Made by a program: the position numbers and the translations under genes
Assembly: GCF_003130205.1 (NCBI RefSeq)
Contig: NZ_NRDF01000001.1
Coordinates: 186,001 to 250,000 of the forward strand
DNA: 64,000 nucleotides
Direction: 5' to 3'
Source of the DNA: Aggregatibacter actinomycetemcomitans
Lineage (GTDB): Bacteria; Pseudomonadota; Gammaproteobacteria; Enterobacterales; Pasteurellaceae
Notes under the pieces: model-generated
What the model was told of the DNA's origin: nothing
The model's input: only the letters and a program-made list of their open reading frames with translations
Database searches by the model: none
Shown here: positions 20,698-30,858 of the stretch, piece after piece
Layout: the number at the start of each line of letters is the position of its first letter
How positions within the stretch are numbered: position 1 is the first letter of the stretch

Positions 20698-21822
20698 ATG
20701 GAACGCTTGGCGGAATTAAGAGAGCAAATTGATTCATTGGATCAGGAACTGTTACAACTGCTGGCGAAACGTCAACAAGTGGTGCACAAAGTGGGGGAAG
20801 TGAAACAGCAACACGGGTTGCCCATTTATGTGCCGCAGCGCGAAGCTGAAATGTTGCAACGCAAGCGTGAAGCCGCCGAGCAAATGGGGTTGTCCCCCAA
20901 TCTGATTGAAGATGTGCTGCGCCGCATTATGCGTGAATCCTATGTCAGCGAAAATCAATTCGGCTTTAAAACCGTCAATCCGCAAATTCGGAAAATCGTT
21001 ATCGTGGGCGGACGAGGCAAACTCGGGGGCTTATTCTGTCGCTATTTGCAGGGTTCCGGCTATCAGGTGGAATGTCTGGAACAGGACGATTGGGCGCGCG
21101 CCGACCGGATTTTGCAGCATGCCGATGTGGTGATTGTGTCCGTGCCCATTGCCAACACGTTGGCGGTTATCGAACGGCTCAAACCTTATTTAACGGAAAA
21201 CATGCTGCTGGCGGATTTTACTTCCGTGAAACGCACGCCGTTAGAAAAAATGCTGGAAGTGCACAAAGGCGCGGTGGTCGGCTTACACCCGATGTTCGGA
21301 CCTGACGTAGCGAGCATGGCGAAGCAGGTCGTGGTGTGCTGCGACGGGCGTTTTAGCGAGCGTTATCAATGGTTGTTGCAACAAATTCAAATCTGGGGCG
21401 CAAAAATTTATCAGGTTGATGCCGCCGAACATGATCATCACATGACTTATATTCAGGCGTTGCGCCACTTTTCCACGTTTGTTTATGGCTTGTATCTGCC
21501 ACAACAACCGGTGGATTTGGACAAATTACTGGCGCTTTCTTCACCGATTTATCGTCTGGAACTTGCCATGGTCGGGCGTTTATTTGCGCAAGATGCGGCA
21601 TTGTATGCGGACATTATCGCCGACAAGCCGGAAAACCTGGCTGTTATCGAACATTTGAAAAACAGCTACGAGGCGGGTTTCGCCTTTTTCAAACATCACG
21701 ATCGGCAAGGCTTTATTGAACAATTTAATCAGATTCGTGACTGGTTCGGTGATTATTCCGAGCAATTTTTACAAGAAAGCCGCCAGCTACTTCAGCAAGC
21801 CAATGACTCTCGAAATGCTTAG
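20698..21822 (+). CDS. tyrA: Chorismate mutase / prephenate dehydrogenase
   Basis: A 374-residue bifunctional enzyme of tyrosine synthesis (E. coli TyrA 373). Residues 1-90 form the AroQ chorismate mutase (LREQIDSLDQELLQLLAKRQ); the rest is the NAD-dependent prephenate dehydrogenase with the Rossmann motif IVIVGGRGKLGGLF and GLHPMFGPD. GATGGGGATAAC precedes the ATG. It follows sppA by 42 bp containing an uptake core (20656-20664). No leader peptide or TyrR box was recognised. Confidence 0.96.
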   Translation: MERLAELREQIDSLDQELLQLLAKRQQVVHKVGEVKQQHGLPIYVPQREAEMLQRKREAAEQMGLSPNLIEDVLRRIMRESYVSENQFGFKTVNPQIRKIVIVGGRGKLGGLFCRYLQGSGYQVECLEQDDWARADRILQHADVVIVSVPIANTLAVIERLKPYLTENMLLADFTSVKRTPLEKMLEVHKGAVVGLHPMFGPDVASMAKQVVVCCDGRFSERYQWLLQQIQIWGAKIYQVDAAEHDHHMTYIQALRHFSTFVYGLYLPQQPVDLDKLLALSSPIYRLELAMVGRLFAQDAALYADIIADKPENLAVIEHLKNSYEAGFAFFKHHDRQGFIEQFNQIRDWFGDYSEQFLQESRQLLQQANDSRNA

Positions 21823-21898
21823 GGAGACCTGAATAAAAGTTATCTTACGCGAAGTTAAGTGTGTATAATGATACGTCTATTTACTCGAGAGTAAGCCA

Positions 21899-22522
21899 AT
21901 GAGTCAATTTTTTTATATCCATCCGGAAAATCCGCAAGTTCGTCTGATTAATCAAGCGGTCGAAATTTTGCGCAACGGCGGGGTGATTGTGTATCCCACC
22001 GATTCCGGCTATGCCTTGGGTTGTATGATTGGCGATAAGCACGCGATGGACAGAATCGTGCACATTCGTCAATTACCCGAGGGACACAATTTTACGCTGG
22101 TGTGCAGCGATTTGTCGGAATTATCCACCTATTCGTTGGTAACCAATTCCGCTTACCGTTTGATTAAAAATAACACGCCGGGGCGTTACACGTTTATTTT
22201 AACGGCGACCAAAGAATTGCCGCGTCGCTTAATGACGTCCAAGCGCAAAACTATCGGCATTCGCGTGCCGGATAATCAAATTGCGCTGGATTTGTTAAAA
22301 GCCCTTGGCGAGCCGATTTTATCCTGTTCGTTGATGCTGCCGAATGAAGAACATTTGACGCAATCGGATCCGGAAGAGATCCGCGATCGTTTGGAACATC
22401 AGGTGGATTTAATTATTCACGGCGGTTATTTGGGACAAGAACCGACAACGGTGGTGGATTTAACCGAAGACACGCCAGTGATTTTGCGTGAAGGCAGCGG
22501 CGCGGTTACTCCATTTATTTAA
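21899..22522 (+). CDS. yciO: YciO-type Sua5/YrdC domain protein
   Basis: A 207-residue protein with the YrdC fold (E. coli YciO 206). Family signatures include GGVIVYPTDSGYALGCMIGD, TPGRYTFILTATKELPRR and IGIRVPDNQIALDLL. The paralogues TsaC/Sua5 make threonylcarbamoyl-AMP for tRNA t6A; YciO lacks an established role. Precedes rluB, as in E. coli where yciO lies next to rluB. GAGAGTAAGCCA precedes the start. Confidence 0.88.
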   Translation: MSQFFYIHPENPQVRLINQAVEILRNGGVIVYPTDSGYALGCMIGDKHAMDRIVHIRQLPEGHNFTLVCSDLSELSTYSLVTNSAYRLIKNNTPGRYTFILTATKELPRRLMTSKRKTIGIRVPDNQIALDLLKALGEPILSCSLMLPNEEHLTQSDPEEIRDRLEHQVDLIIHGGYLGQEPTTVVDLTEDTPVILREGSGAVTPFI

Positions 22523-22576
22523 ATTAGACACTTAGTTAAATTAACACAGACGCTTGGGAAAGCGACACGAGGATTT

Positions 22577-23545
22577 ATGAAACCCACAACAAAACGCACT
22601 CAAAATCGACCGCACTTTTCGTCGAATAAAGATAAAAATGCGACGGTGAAACCGCGTCCGATTGGCAGCACAAACAAAACCTCCGCAGCAGAAGGCGAAA
22701 AATTACAAAAAGTGTTAGCCCGCGCAGGGCAAGGTTCGCGCCGTGAAATCGAATCCATTATTGCGGAAAACCGTGTTAGTGTGGACGGTAAAATTGCCAC
22801 CTTAGGGGATCGGATTAACGTGCATGCCGGCGTGAAAGTGCGTATCGACGGACATCTGATTAATTTAATCCAAGCGCAGAAAGAAGTGTGCCGTGTGTTG
22901 ATGTACTACAAACCGGAAGGCGAGTTATGTACCCGTCACGATCCGGAAGGGCGCGCCACTGTTTTTGATCGCCTGCCGCGTTTAACCGGCGCCCGCTGGA
23001 TTGCCGTAGGGCGTTTGGATATTAATACCTCCGGTTTATTGTTATTTACGACCGACGGCGAATTAGCTAACCGCTTAATGCACCCGAGCCGCGAAGTGGA
23101 GCGCGAATATTCCGTGCGCGTATTCGGGCAAGTGGATGACGCCATGTTGAACCGCTTGAAAAAAGGCGTGCAACTGGAAGATGGTCCGGCAAATTTTAAA
23201 GAGATTAAAGTCGTTGGTGGCGTAGGCATGAACCAATGGTTTGACGTGACCTTAATGGAAGGGCGTAACCGTGAAGTGCGCCGTTTATGGGAATCGCAAG
23301 GCGTTCAGGTTAGTCGTTTGATTCGCATTCGTTACGGCAACATTAAACTGATGAAAACTTTGCCGCGCGGCGGCTGGCAGGAAATGGAACTGGCGGATGT
23401 GAATTACCTGCGCGAACTCGTCGGTTTGCCGCCGGAAACGGAAACCAAATTGAGCGTCAATAAAACCCGTCATAAACCGAAAGTCGGTCAAATCCGTAAA
23501 GCGGTAAAACGTTACTCAGACTTAAATAAACGTTATAAAAAATAG
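22577..23545 (+). CDS. rluB: 23S rRNA pseudouridine synthase RluB
   Basis: A 322-residue RsuA-family enzyme that makes pseudouridine 2605 in 23S rRNA. After a basic, low-complexity N-terminus of about 35 residues comes an S4 RNA-binding domain ([20 protein letters not shown]) and the catalytic domain with [20 protein letters not shown], where the first Asp is the nucleophile. The uptake core at 22609-22617 codes for part of the variable N-terminal tail. GACACGAGGATTT precedes the ATG. Confidence 0.93.
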   Translation: MKPTTKRTQNRPHFSSNKDKNATVKPRPIGSTNKTSAAEGEKLQKVLARAGQGSRREIESIIAENRVSVDGKIATLGDRINVHAGVKVRIDGHLINLIQAQKEVCRVLMYYKPEGELCTRHDPEGRATVFDRLPRLTGARWIAVGRLDINTSGLLLFTTDGELANRLMHPSREVEREYSVRVFGQVDDAMLNRLKKGVQLEDGPANFKEIKVVGGVGMNQWFDVTLMEGRNREVRRLWESQGVQVSRLIRIRYGNIKLMKTLPRGGWQEMELADVNYLRELVGLPPETETKLSVNKTRHKPKVGQIRKAVKRYSDLNKRYKK

Positions 23546-23575
23546 CAAGAATAGCTATGGATAAAAGAGGAACTT

Positions 23576-24547
23576 ATGAAATTTCAGCAACTTCGTTACG
23601 TGGTTGAGATTGTGAACCAAAATTATAATGTCACGGAAGCCGCGCATGCGTTATACACCTCCCAGCCTGGAATCAGTAAACAGGTTCGTTTATTGGAAAA
23701 TGAACTCGGTTTGGAGATTTTTGATCGTCACGGCAAACATATTAAAGGTCTCACGCCCGCAGGCAAAAAAATCGTGGGTATTTCCCGTGAATTGATGGTG
23801 AAAATGCAAGCGATTCGCTCCGTGTCCGACGAATATACTAAACCGGATCACGGTGTGTTGCGCATCGCTACTACGAACACCCAGGCCCGTTATATGCTGC
23901 CTCATGTGGTAGAACGTTTCGCCAAACGTTATCCTGATGTGAGTTTACACATTCATCAGGGCTCTCCAATGCAGATTTATGATGTGTTATTGTCCGGTGA
24001 AGTGGACTTGGCAATTACCACGGAAGCGCAATATTTATTTGATGGCGTAGTGTTGCTGCCATGTTATATGTGGAATCGCTCGGTCATTGTGAAGTCCGAT
24101 CATCCGCTAGCCAAATGTGAGCTGCTGACTCTCGAAGAATTAGGCAAATATCCTTTAATTACTTATACTTTCGGCTTCACCGGCGTTTCTGATTTGGATT
24201 ATGCCTTTAATAGTGCCGGTATCTTGCCGAATATTGTATTTACCGCCACCGATGCGGATGTTATCAAAACCTATGTCCGTTTAGGCTTAGGCGTGGGCAT
24301 TATGGCATCCATGGCACATACACCGGCGGACGTTGATTTAGTGGCTCTAAAAGCGGATCATTTGTTCCGCGCCAGCATGACGCAAATCGCTTTTAAACAC
24401 GGCGCTTTTCTGCGTAATTATATGTATGATTTTATTAATTATTTTTCACCGCACTTAACCCGCGAAAACGTGGAACGGGCGGAGCGTATGCAAGACAATA
24501 ATGCGTTGAAAAGATTATTTGATGACGTCAGATTGCAAACCTTGTAA
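23576..24547 (+). CDS. cysB: LysR-type regulator CysB
   Basis: A 323-residue LysR-family activator of cysteine synthesis genes (E. coli CysB 324), responding to N-acetylserine/O-acetylserine under sulfur limitation. The N-terminal winged helix reads [20 protein letters not shown] and then [20 protein letters not shown]; the ligand-binding part contains [20 protein letters not shown]. It follows rluB by 30 bp with AGAGGAACTT, so it may be co-transcribed. Confidence 0.94.
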   Translation: MKFQQLRYVVEIVNQNYNVTEAAHALYTSQPGISKQVRLLENELGLEIFDRHGKHIKGLTPAGKKIVGISRELMVKMQAIRSVSDEYTKPDHGVLRIATTNTQARYMLPHVVERFAKRYPDVSLHIHQGSPMQIYDVLLSGEVDLAITTEAQYLFDGVVLLPCYMWNRSVIVKSDHPLAKCELLTLEELGKYPLITYTFGFTGVSDLDYAFNSAGILPNIVFTATDADVIKTYVRLGLGVGIMASMAHTPADVDLVALKADHLFRASMTQIAFKHGAFLRNYMYDFINYFSPHLTRENVERAERMQDNNALKRLFDDVRLQTL

Positions 24548-24630
24548 TTGAAAAGCCGCCTTTTAATACATTGAATTTGCAACGACAAACACCCGAATCC
24601 CCTTTTATTAACATTGATATAGGAAGCAAA

Positions 24631-25458
24631 ATGTCAAACTTACAACAACTTATTGAAAACGCTTTTGAAAAACGTGCTGAAATCACACCGAAAACCGTTG
24701 ATGCGCAAACCCGTGCGGCTATTGAAGAAGTGATTGAAGGCTTGGACAGCGGCAAATATCGTGTTGCCGAAAAAATCGACGGCGAATGGGTGACTCACCA
24801 ATGGTTGAAAAAAGCGGTCTTGTTATCTTTCCGCATCAACGACAATCAACTTGTTGACGGTGCAGAAACCAAATACTACGACAAAGTGCCATTGAAATTT
24901 GCCGATTACACCGAAGAACGTTTCCAACAAGAGGGCTTCCGTGTCGTGCCGTCCGCCACCGTACGTAAAGGCGCATATATTGCTAAAAACTGCGTGTTAA
25001 TGCCATCTTATGTGAACATCGGCGCTTATGTGGGAGAAGGCACCATGGTAGATACTTGGGCAACCGTAGGTTCCTGTGCGCAAATCGGTAAAAACGTGCA
25101 CTTATCCGGTGGCGTAGGTATCGGCGGCGTGTTAGAACCGTTACAAGCCAACCCGACCATTATCGGCGATAACTGTTTCATTGGTGCCCGTTCCGAAGTA
25201 GTAGAAGGCGTTATCGTGGAAGACGGATGCGTGATTTCCATGGGCGTATTCATTGGCCAATCCACCAAAATCTACGATCGTGAAACCGGCGAAGTGTATT
25301 ACGGTCGCGTACCGGCAGGTTCCGTGGTGGTTTCCGGCAGCCTTCCGAGCAAAGACGGCAAATACAGCCTCTACTGCGCGGTTATCGTGAAAAAAGTGGA
25401 TGCGAAAACCTTAGGCAAAGTGGGGATCAACGAGTTATTACGTTCTATTGAAGAATAA
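24631..25458 (+). CDS. dapD: Tetrahydrodipicolinate N-succinyltransferase
   Basis: A 275-residue acyltransferase of the succinylase branch of lysine/diaminopimelate synthesis. An N-terminal helical domain is followed by a left-handed beta-helix of hexapeptide repeats (about residues 100-230) including [20 protein letters not shown]. The start at 24631 ([12 protein letters not shown]) follows AGGAAGCAAA and gives the usual length; the frame is open 20 codons upstream without support. Confidence 0.97.
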   Translation: MSNLQQLIENAFEKRAEITPKTVDAQTRAAIEEVIEGLDSGKYRVAEKIDGEWVTHQWLKKAVLLSFRINDNQLVDGAETKYYDKVPLKFADYTEERFQQEGFRVVPSATVRKGAYIAKNCVLMPSYVNIGAYVGEGTMVDTWATVGSCAQIGKNVHLSGGVGIGGVLEPLQANPTIIGDNCFIGARSEVVEGVIVEDGCVISMGVFIGQSTKIYDRETGEVYYGRVPAGSVVVSGSLPSKDGKYSLYCAVIVKKVDAKTLGKVGINELLRSIEE

Positions 25459-25469
25459 CAATTAAGGCG

Positions 25470-25506
25470 ACCGCACTTGAAAAACATTTATCTGTTCAAG
25501 TGTGGT
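25470..25506 (+). terminator. Terminator of dapD from one exact and one degenerate uptake core
   Basis: ACCGCACTTGAA (25470-25481) pairs with TTCAAGTGTGGT (25495-25506), followed by TTTTATTTT. The right arm has one base changed from the uptake core (AAGTGTGGT), giving a wobble pair in RNA. Confidence 0.75.
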
Positions 25507-25571
25507 TTTATTTTATCTCTACTTTTTTAAATTTAATTTTTCGGCATAGTAGATAAAATATCTCATTTCAT

Positions 25572-25892
25572 TTACGCTTTCCAAACAATATGATACTGCC
25601 GATCTTCTTCGCGGTGAGAAATGAGGAATTTAGCCAAGATGTTGTCCATTTCATCTTGTTTGTTTACCAGCCCGATCCAGACTTCCGCGTATTCTTGCGG
25701 GTCGATAAGTACGCCGATTTGTTCTTCCCAGTTGTCAGCGGTTTCCACAAATTCTACTGCACCATATTCTTCAAACCGGAGATTGAACAGCATAATATCT
25801 GCCGGGTCTAAGTTTTCCGGTGCCATTTCAAGAAAAATATCGTAGGCAATGTCGATGGCTTTATCGGGATCAAGTCGGGTTAATTCTGTCAT
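25572..25892 (-). CDS. Putative double-stranded DNA mimic protein (HI1450/YciU family)
   Basis: A 106-residue, strongly acidic protein of UPF0263. It closely resembles H. influenzae HI1450 as I recall it: [34 protein letters not shown] and [15 protein letters not shown] are all family segments. HI1450 has a surface that imitates the charge pattern of DNA and has been proposed to bind the nucleoid protein HU. The gene is isolated, converging on dapD. Confidence 0.88.
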   Translation of the reverse strand: MTELTRLDPDKAIDIAYDIFLEMAPENLDPADIMLFNLRFEEYGAVEFVETADNWEEQIGVLIDPQEYAEVWIGLVNKQDEMDNILAKFLISHREEDRQYHIVWKA

Positions 25893-25953
25893 TTTAGGTT
25901 TCCGGTGAGTTAAATTCGGTGCACATCATAGCATAAGATAGCATAAGCCAATA

Positions 25954-25998
25954 AAAAGTGCGGTCGAAAAAAATGATGTTTTTTCCAACCGCACTTTT
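25954..25998. terminator. Paired uptake sequences upstream of the DNA-mimic gene
   Basis: Cores at 25956-25964 and 25988-25996 form an inverted pair with A and T runs on the flanks. It lies between two minus-strand genes, so it may block read-through from purR. Confidence 0.6.
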
Positions 25999-26146
25999 GG
26001 GGCCTTCGTTCCGATAACTATCTATCGCTTTACTAAAAATCATTGCCGACAATGAACCGCTGGTGACAATGCGCATACCGTACCCTATTAAGGACAATCG
26101 CAATCGTATAATAGTTCGCAACTAAAAATGATAATATAGGAATATA

Positions 26147-26173
26147 GAAAAAGGGCATGTGAATGACGCCCTC
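26147..26173 (-). terminator. Terminator of purR
   Basis: On the minus strand AGGGC ... GCCCT followed by TTTTTC directly after the purR stop. The stem is short, so it is a moderate candidate. Confidence 0.55.
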
Positions 26174-26185
26174 ATACGGTTTGGC

Positions 26186-27184
26186 TTAAAGTTTTTTTAC
26201 CGATTTACGCATTACTAATTCAGGATGAATTTCGATAATTTCCCGTTGATCGGATTTGTGATTAATGCGTTCAAATAATAAATTTACCGCCTGTACGCCC
26301 AAGCGGGATTTGGATTGGTGAATGGTGGTCAACGGTGGCGAATAAAAACGGGAGGCGTGAATATTGTCGTAGCCGATAATGGAAATGTCGTCCGGCACGT
26401 GTAAGCCTTTTTCGCCGATAGCAGAAATTGCCCCTAACGCCATAACGTCGTTACAACAAAACACCGCGGTGGGTAGGGTTTCCTGACGCAGGATTTTATT
26501 CATACATTCATAGCCGTCTTCCGGTTCAAAAAAGCCTTCCATGACCCAGTTTGGGTTAATTGCCAGCCCGGCTTCCTGCATGGCGTGTACGAAGCCTTCA
26601 TAGCGGGTTTTCGCTGTGGTTTTGTTGAGTTCGCCGGCGATAATGCCGATATTTTTATGTCCGTTTTCAATCAGATGTTTAGTCGCCAGATAGCCGCCGT
26701 CGAAACTGTTATCTTGAATAATATCCGTGTGGGCATTCGGGCCCCAATCCATTACCACCATCGGAATAGAAGAAAATGCCGTAAGTAAATCCTGCGGATC
26801 CTGCAAATATTCGGAACACATCACCAAAATGCCATCAACACGTTTTTTCGCCAGCATTTCCAAGTGATTTTTGATCTTTTCCGCATTATTTTGCGTATTG
26901 CATAAAAACAGAGAATAGCCTTGGCGATAACAATGTTCTTCCACTGCATGAATGATTTCGGCGAAATAAGGGGCTTCACTGGTGGTGACGATCATACCGA
27001 TGGATTTGGTAGTGTTGACTTTTAAACTGCGCGCCACCGCACTGGGTGAATAATTCAGATCTTTTATCGCCTGCAAAACCTGCTGCTTGGTCTCGGCGGC
27101 AACAAAACGGGTTTTATTAATAACGTGGGATACCGTGGTGGTGGATACGCCTGCCATTTTTGCGACATCTTTGATGGTAGCCAT
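26186..27184 (-). CDS. purR: Purine repressor PurR
   Basis: A 332-residue LacI-family repressor. The N-terminal headpiece reads [20 protein letters not shown] followed by [16 protein letters not shown], closely matching E. coli PurR, and the hinge helix [12 protein letters not shown] contacts the minor groove. The periplasmic-binding-protein-like core binds hypoxanthine or guanine as corepressor. A strong candidate target in this window is the box at 2205-2220 before cvpA. GGAGAAAATT precedes the ATG. Confidence 0.94.
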   Translation of the reverse strand: MATIKDVAKMAGVSTTTVSHVINKTRFVAAETKQQVLQAIKDLNYSPSAVARSLKVNTTKSIGMIVTTSEAPYFAEIIHAVEEHCYRQGYSLFLCNTQNNAEKIKNHLEMLAKKRVDGILVMCSEYLQDPQDLLTAFSSIPMVVMDWGPNAHTDIIQDNSFDGGYLATKHLIENGHKNIGIIAGELNKTTAKTRYEGFVHAMQEAGLAINPNWVMEGFFEPEDGYECMNKILRQETLPTAVFCCNDVMALGAISAIGEKGLHVPDDISIIGYDNIHASRFYSPPLTTIHQSKSRLGVQAVNLLFERINHKSDQREIIEIHPELVMRKSVKKL

Positions 27185-27356
27185 AATTTTCTCCGTAAAA
27201 AATTTTGGCTATTATAAAGATTGAATAGGTTTTGGTTAAGGAGATTCGCGGGAAATCTGATGAAAAATTACACTTTTTTATATTTGGCTAGTTTTTTCTG
27301 AATTTTTTGTTAGAATGCACCGCAAGTTACTGTAAACAGGAAAAATGAGGTAATAA

Positions 27357-27437
27357 ATGGGTACGTTCGGTTATGCAATGATGATGGTTGTGCTTTCTCT
27401 CGGCTTAATTCTGGTGTTGGCATTTGCGATTTTCTAA
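27357..27437 (+). CDS. Small hydrophobic membrane peptide, 26 residues
   Basis: Reads MGTFGYAMMMVVLSLGLILV and then LAFAIF, a single transmembrane helix. A good ribosome site (AATGAGGTAATAA) precedes the ATG, a likely -10 (TAGAAT) lies upstream, and a perfect paired-uptake terminator follows at 27459-27488, so this is a complete transcription unit. Its position beside purR and its size recall the enteric small membrane protein YnhF, but sequence identity is too low to be sure by eye. Function unknown. Confidence 0.6.
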   Translation: MGTFGYAMMMVVLSLGLILVLAFAIF

Positions 27438-27458
27438 TCGAAAAATAACTTGAAATCG

Positions 27459-27488
27459 AACCGCACTTTAATCACTTAAAGTGCGGTT
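27459..27488. terminator. Paired uptake-sequence terminator, small peptide / metX
   Basis: AACCGCACTTTA and TAAAGTGCGGTT form a perfect 12-bp stem with a 6-base loop and T-run. It serves the small peptide gene on the plus strand and metX, whose stop codon begins inside it, on the minus strand. Confidence 0.85.
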
Positions 27489-28591
27489 TATTTTTTTGTT
27501 AAATCTTGATTATCTCCCGCCAGTCCGTCACGGATTTTATTTTCAAAAAACGCATAGTCCACTAAAAACGCGTCATGCCCGTAATCGGAGTTGAATTCGT
27601 AATAATTCAAGTTAACGCCGTGTTGCTCCAGTAATTGTTTACTTTTGCGTAATTCGGGCAGTTTGAACAGCTGATCGTTATCCACCGACACCAGCGTATA
27701 ACGGGCTTTGATTCGGGAAAGGGCGGTTTTTAAGTCGGCATAGCCGACACTTGGATCGTATAAATCCAGCGCGCGTAATAAATGCAAATAACTGTTGGCA
27801 TCAAAACGCGCCAGAAATTTTTGTCCCTGATAGCTTAAATAGGATTCCACCTGAAAATAATCGCCCTGCAAATTCCCTTCCGCTTTGGTGGCGCGCCCGA
27901 AGGCTTTGCTGAGTTGTACATCGGTGCGATACGTGAGCATACCGAGCATACGGGCGATGGCTAAACCTTTGTCCGGACGTTCACCGTCATAATAATCGCC
28001 GTTATTGAAATTCGGATCGTTAATCACCGCTTGGCGCATGACGTGATTAAAACCGATGGCTTCCGCACTGAAGGAAAGGGAAGAGCATAGATTCACCACA
28101 TTGGAGACGAAATCGGGATAATCAATCGCCCATTGGGTTGCCTGCATACCGCCGAAGGAACCGCCGATAATGGCGTGTAAATGCGGAATTTCAAGAAAAT
28201 CCAGCAGTGCTCTTTGCACTTTGATGATGTCTTGCACGATTACCGCAGGAAATTGGCTGCCGTAAGGGCGGTTGGTTTGCGGGTTAATTGAGGACGGACC
28301 GGTCGTGCCTTTGCAGCCGCCAAGCACGTTAGAACAAATAAAAAAATAGCGGGAGGTGTCCAATGCCAAGCCGTCGCCCATAAAATTTTGCCACCAGCCT
28401 TCCTGGTTCGTGCTTTTATCAAAATAAGGTTCGGCGTCGCCGGTAAGTGCGTGACAGATTAACACCGCATTGCTTTTATCCGCATTCAGTTCGCCATAGG
28501 TTTGATAAGCCACGTCAATTTGTTGAAGTTGGCCGCCTAAAACGAGGTGTAAAGGTTGATGGGTAAAAACAGTGGTTTTTTTTATTGTCAT
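27488..28591 (-). CDS. metX: Homoserine O-acetyltransferase
   Basis: A 367-residue alpha/beta-hydrolase that acetylates homoserine for methionine synthesis; this is the acetyl route, unlike the succinyl route of E. coli MetA. Motifs: [28 protein letters not shown], and [15 protein letters not shown] with the nucleophilic Ser; GHDAFLVDY gives the catalytic His near the C-terminus. A TTG start four codons earlier is possible but the ATG at 28591 with GGACTCGGCA upstream is preferred. Control by MetJ is likely: four tandem met boxes lie 83-114 bp upstream. Confidence 0.95.
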   Translation of the reverse strand: MTIKKTTVFTHQPLHLVLGGQLQQIDVAYQTYGELNADKSNAVLICHALTGDAEPYFDKSTNQEGWWQNFMGDGLALDTSRYFFICSNVLGGCKGTTGPSSINPQTNRPYGSQFPAVIVQDIIKVQRALLDFLEIPHLHAIIGGSFGGMQATQWAIDYPDFVSNVVNLCSSLSFSAEAIGFNHVMRQAVINDPNFNNGDYYDGERPDKGLAIARMLGMLTYRTDVQLSKAFGRATKAEGNLQGDYFQVESYLSYQGQKFLARFDANSYLHLLRALDLYDPSVGYADLKTALSRIKARYTLVSVDNDQLFKLPELRKSKQLLEQHGVNLNYYEFNSDYGHDAFLVDYAFFENKIRDGLAGDNQDLTKK

Positions 28592-28636
28592 TGCCGAGTC
28601 CAACGCAATTCTTATTGTTATGGCTAGTGGGGCATA

Positions 28637-28665
28637 ACGTTACATCTTGCCTTATACCTTGTCAA
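28637..28665 (-). promoter_or_regulatory. Probable metX promoter
   Basis: On the minus strand TTGACA (28660-28665), a 17-bp spacer and TAACGT (28637-28642). The MetJ boxes lie directly upstream of the -35. Confidence 0.5.
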
Positions 28666-28673
28666 GAAATTTT

Positions 28674-28705
28674 AGCCGTCTAAACATCTGGAAGTTTTGA
28701 AGTCT
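28674..28705. promoter_or_regulatory. MetJ operator: four tandem met boxes
   Basis: Four abutting octamers, AGCCGTCT, AAACATCT, GGAAGTTT and TGAAGTCT, match the met box AGACGTCT at 7, 6, 5 and 6 of 8 positions. MetJ binds cooperatively to two or more adjacent boxes, so this run is a convincing operator for metX. It could also affect the divergent sanA. Confidence 0.75.
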
Positions 28706-28777
28706 ATAAATAAAGAGATTGGACTTGAATTCTGTGTTTTTTTTCTTTATGTTGGGCACCAGTATTTTTTGACAATA

Positions 28778-29497
28778 ATGCCAATGAAATTGAATTTAAA
28801 AGAAAAGTTACAGGCCTATTTAACTGCAGCGCGAATTAAACGGATTGCCCGTTACTTTGCCTCATTTTTTGCGGGTTTTGCTTTGTTATTGATCGTTGTG
28901 GATCAAATTATTGGTTATTATGTACGCAAAGATATTTATTATGACATCGACAAAGTGCCAAACCGCCCGTATGGTTTAGTGCTTGGTACCTCAAAATATT
29001 TCTCCAATAACACATTAAATCTGTTCTATTATAATCGGTTACTTGCTGCGCAACGTTTATTTGAAGCGAGAAAAGTGGACTATCTGTTGTTAAGCGGTGA
29101 TAACCGTACATTGCAATACAATGAACCGCGCACCATGTTGCAGGATTTGAAAAAAATGGGTGTACCGCAAGAGTTTATTTATCTGGATTTTGCGGGCTTT
29201 CGTACGTTGGATTCGGTGATTCGTGCCGATCAGGTATTTAAAGCCCATTCCCTGACGATTATTTCACAGAAATTTCATTGTGAACGCGCTTTATTCATCG
29301 CTAAATTCCATAATATTGACGCCATTTGTTTTGCGGCGGATTATCCGCAGGTGTATTCTTTCGTGCGTGTGCGGGAATTTTTTGCCCGTTTGCAGGCGGT
29401 GTGGGATTTATTGGTCGAAAGGGAACCGCACTTTTTGGGGGCGCCGGAACCTTTGCCCCCGCCGGTGACGATTCCCGATGTTAACAGTGATATTTAA
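28778..29497 (+). CDS. sanA: SanA-type DUF218 membrane protein
   Basis: A 239-residue protein with an N-terminal transmembrane helix (about residues 20-43) and a periplasmic DUF218 domain. It matches E. coli SanA (239) along its length: YGLVLGTSKY, NYLF-like YYNRLLAAQRLFEA, DYLLLSGDNRTLQYNEPRTM, DFAGFRTLDSVIRA, SQKFHCERALFIA. SanA is linked to envelope barrier function and vancomycin exclusion at high temperature. The frame is open upstream to a TTG inside the MetJ operator, which is unlikely to be used; an ATG two codons later is also possible, and no strong ribosome site is visible for either. The last 17 bp overlap fruR convergently. Confidence 0.88.
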   Translation: MPMKLNLKEKLQAYLTAARIKRIARYFASFFAGFALLLIVVDQIIGYYVRKDIYYDIDKVPNRPYGLVLGTSKYFSNNTLNLFYYNRLLAAQRLFEARKVDYLLLSGDNRTLQYNEPRTMLQDLKKMGVPQEFIYLDFAGFRTLDSVIRADQVFKAHSLTIISQKFHCERALFIAKFHNIDAICFAADYPQVYSFVRVREFFARLQAVWDLLVEREPHFLGAPEPLPPPVTIPDVNSDI

Positions 29498-30467
29498 TAA
29501 TACTGCGGGTTAACGGCGTCGCATTGACGCTGCTTTTGTGTTTCTTCGACATGGCATCAAAAGTCAACGTCAGTAAAGATTGCGACACTTTGTCATAATC
29601 CTGCACGCTGCACAGCACCCTGTTTTCCAGTAGCTTTAACATCTCAACATGCCCGAAGGTGGCAATCACTAAGTCTTTCGGCACCTGTCCAAGTTTTTGC
29701 AACAAGACCAATAACACGCCTTCCAACAAGGTAAAAGAAGTGGTGAAAATTGCTGTTGGTAACGGATTATTTTCTAACCATTGGGCAAAACATTGCGCCG
29801 CTTCGTTTTTACGGAACATATCGCTGTAAAGATATTCGGCGGAAGCCCTCCGATACCTTAATGCCGAGCGAAATCCTTCTTCCCGTTCCCGGCTTGTCGG
29901 CAAATCCGGTAACGCGCCGAAGAACAAAATTCGTTTTTGATGAGGGATTTTCAGCAATTCTTTGGTTAAACGATATGCATCGCCTTCGTCGTCGGTCAGG
30001 GCATTGACCACTTTCGGTGAGCTAATACGGCGATCAAAACCAATAATCGGCACGCCAGCGTTTTGGTAAAAATCCGTGTCCGGTGGCAGCGCCGAGGAAA
30101 CCAACAATGCGTCAACCTGACGTTGTAATAAATGTTTCACGCAATCTTGCTCATTTTCCATTTTGTCGTTAGAGCAGGCAATGAGCAGTTGATAGCCTTT
30201 TCCCCGTAAACGATTTTCCAAATTATTGGCGATTTTCGCATAACTGATATTTTCAAAATCGGGAATAATTAAACCGATAGTTTTACTTTTCCCCACACGC
30301 AGGCTTGCCGCCATGGCGTTAGGTTTAAAGTCATATTGTTTAATCAAGGCTTGGACTTTTTCGATAGTACTATCGCTTACACGATATTGTTTGGCTTTCC
30401 CGTTCACAACGTAGCTCACCGTGGTGCAGGAAACGCCCGCAAGCTTGGCTATTTCATCTAATTTCAC
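29481..30467 (-). CDS. fruR: LacI-family regulator FruR/Cra
   Basis: A 328-residue repressor (E. coli Cra 334). The headpiece MKLDEIAKLAGVSCTTVSYV and NGKAKQYRVSDSTIEKV is specific to the FruR branch. The core holds LIIPDFENISYAKIANNLE, LLIACSNDKMENEQDCVKHL and FTTSFTLLEGVL as in Cra. Cra senses fructose phosphates and balances glycolysis and gluconeogenesis; in Pasteurellaceae it mainly controls fructose genes, none of which are in view. The C-terminus is shorter and diverged. AAGGAGTTAATG gives the start. Confidence 0.9.
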   Translation of the reverse strand: MKLDEIAKLAGVSCTTVSYVVNGKAKQYRVSDSTIEKVQALIKQYDFKPNAMAASLRVGKSKTIGLIIPDFENISYAKIANNLENRLRGKGYQLLIACSNDKMENEQDCVKHLLQRQVDALLVSSALPPDTDFYQNAGVPIIGFDRRISSPKVVNALTDDEGDAYRLTKELLKIPHQKRILFFGALPDLPTSREREEGFRSALRYRRASAEYLYSDMFRKNEAAQCFAQWLENNPLPTAIFTTSFTLLEGVLLVLLQKLGQVPKDLVIATFGHVEMLKLLENRVLCSVQDYDKVSQSLLTLTFDAMSKKHKSSVNATPLTRSIIKYHC

Positions 30468-30858
30468 ATTAACTCCTTAAAATGTCAGAAATAGATAGTT
30501 GATTGATTCCGAATTAACTAAATATTGGTTGTTAAAATGAGAGTATAAATCCATGCGGATTATAGCACTTCAGTATGATAAAAATTGAATAAATGTCCAC
30601 AAAATTATTAAATAATAGAAGAAATTTGCATAATTTGATTTATGTACACAATGTATATTCATAGATAATCATTGATTACGATGAATCTTTACTAGTCGGA
30701 AAGAAAATGGGCTTTTAGAATAGACATGCTTGTTACAATAGTAGAAGGTAGAAAATTTACAGAGGTAAATAGCTAGCAATACAAGCTAGGATGTATGTAC
30801 TATAAAAGTGAACTAAAGAGAATTCTATAAAAAAAGAATAGAAAGTTTTTCATCTGAA
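30468..30858. other. AT-rich region upstream of fruR without genes
   Basis: About 390 bp of low-GC sequence. It must hold the fruR promoter, but I cannot place it with confidence. No ORF, uptake core or clear operator seen. It begins the decayed accessory stretch that continues to 33.25 kb. Confidence 0.4.

Noticed and set aside
25894-26121. 75-codon minus-strand open frame upstream of the DNA-mimic gene
   Set aside because: It runs through two uptake cores, has no ribosome site and no recognisable family.
28697-28777. Upstream TTG start for sanA
   Set aside because: It lies inside the MetJ operator, has no ribosome site and would bury the membrane helix behind 27 extra residues.
29481-29497. 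Convergent 17-bp overlap of sanA and fruR
   Set aside because: Both genes match full-length families, so the overlap is ordinary genome compaction.
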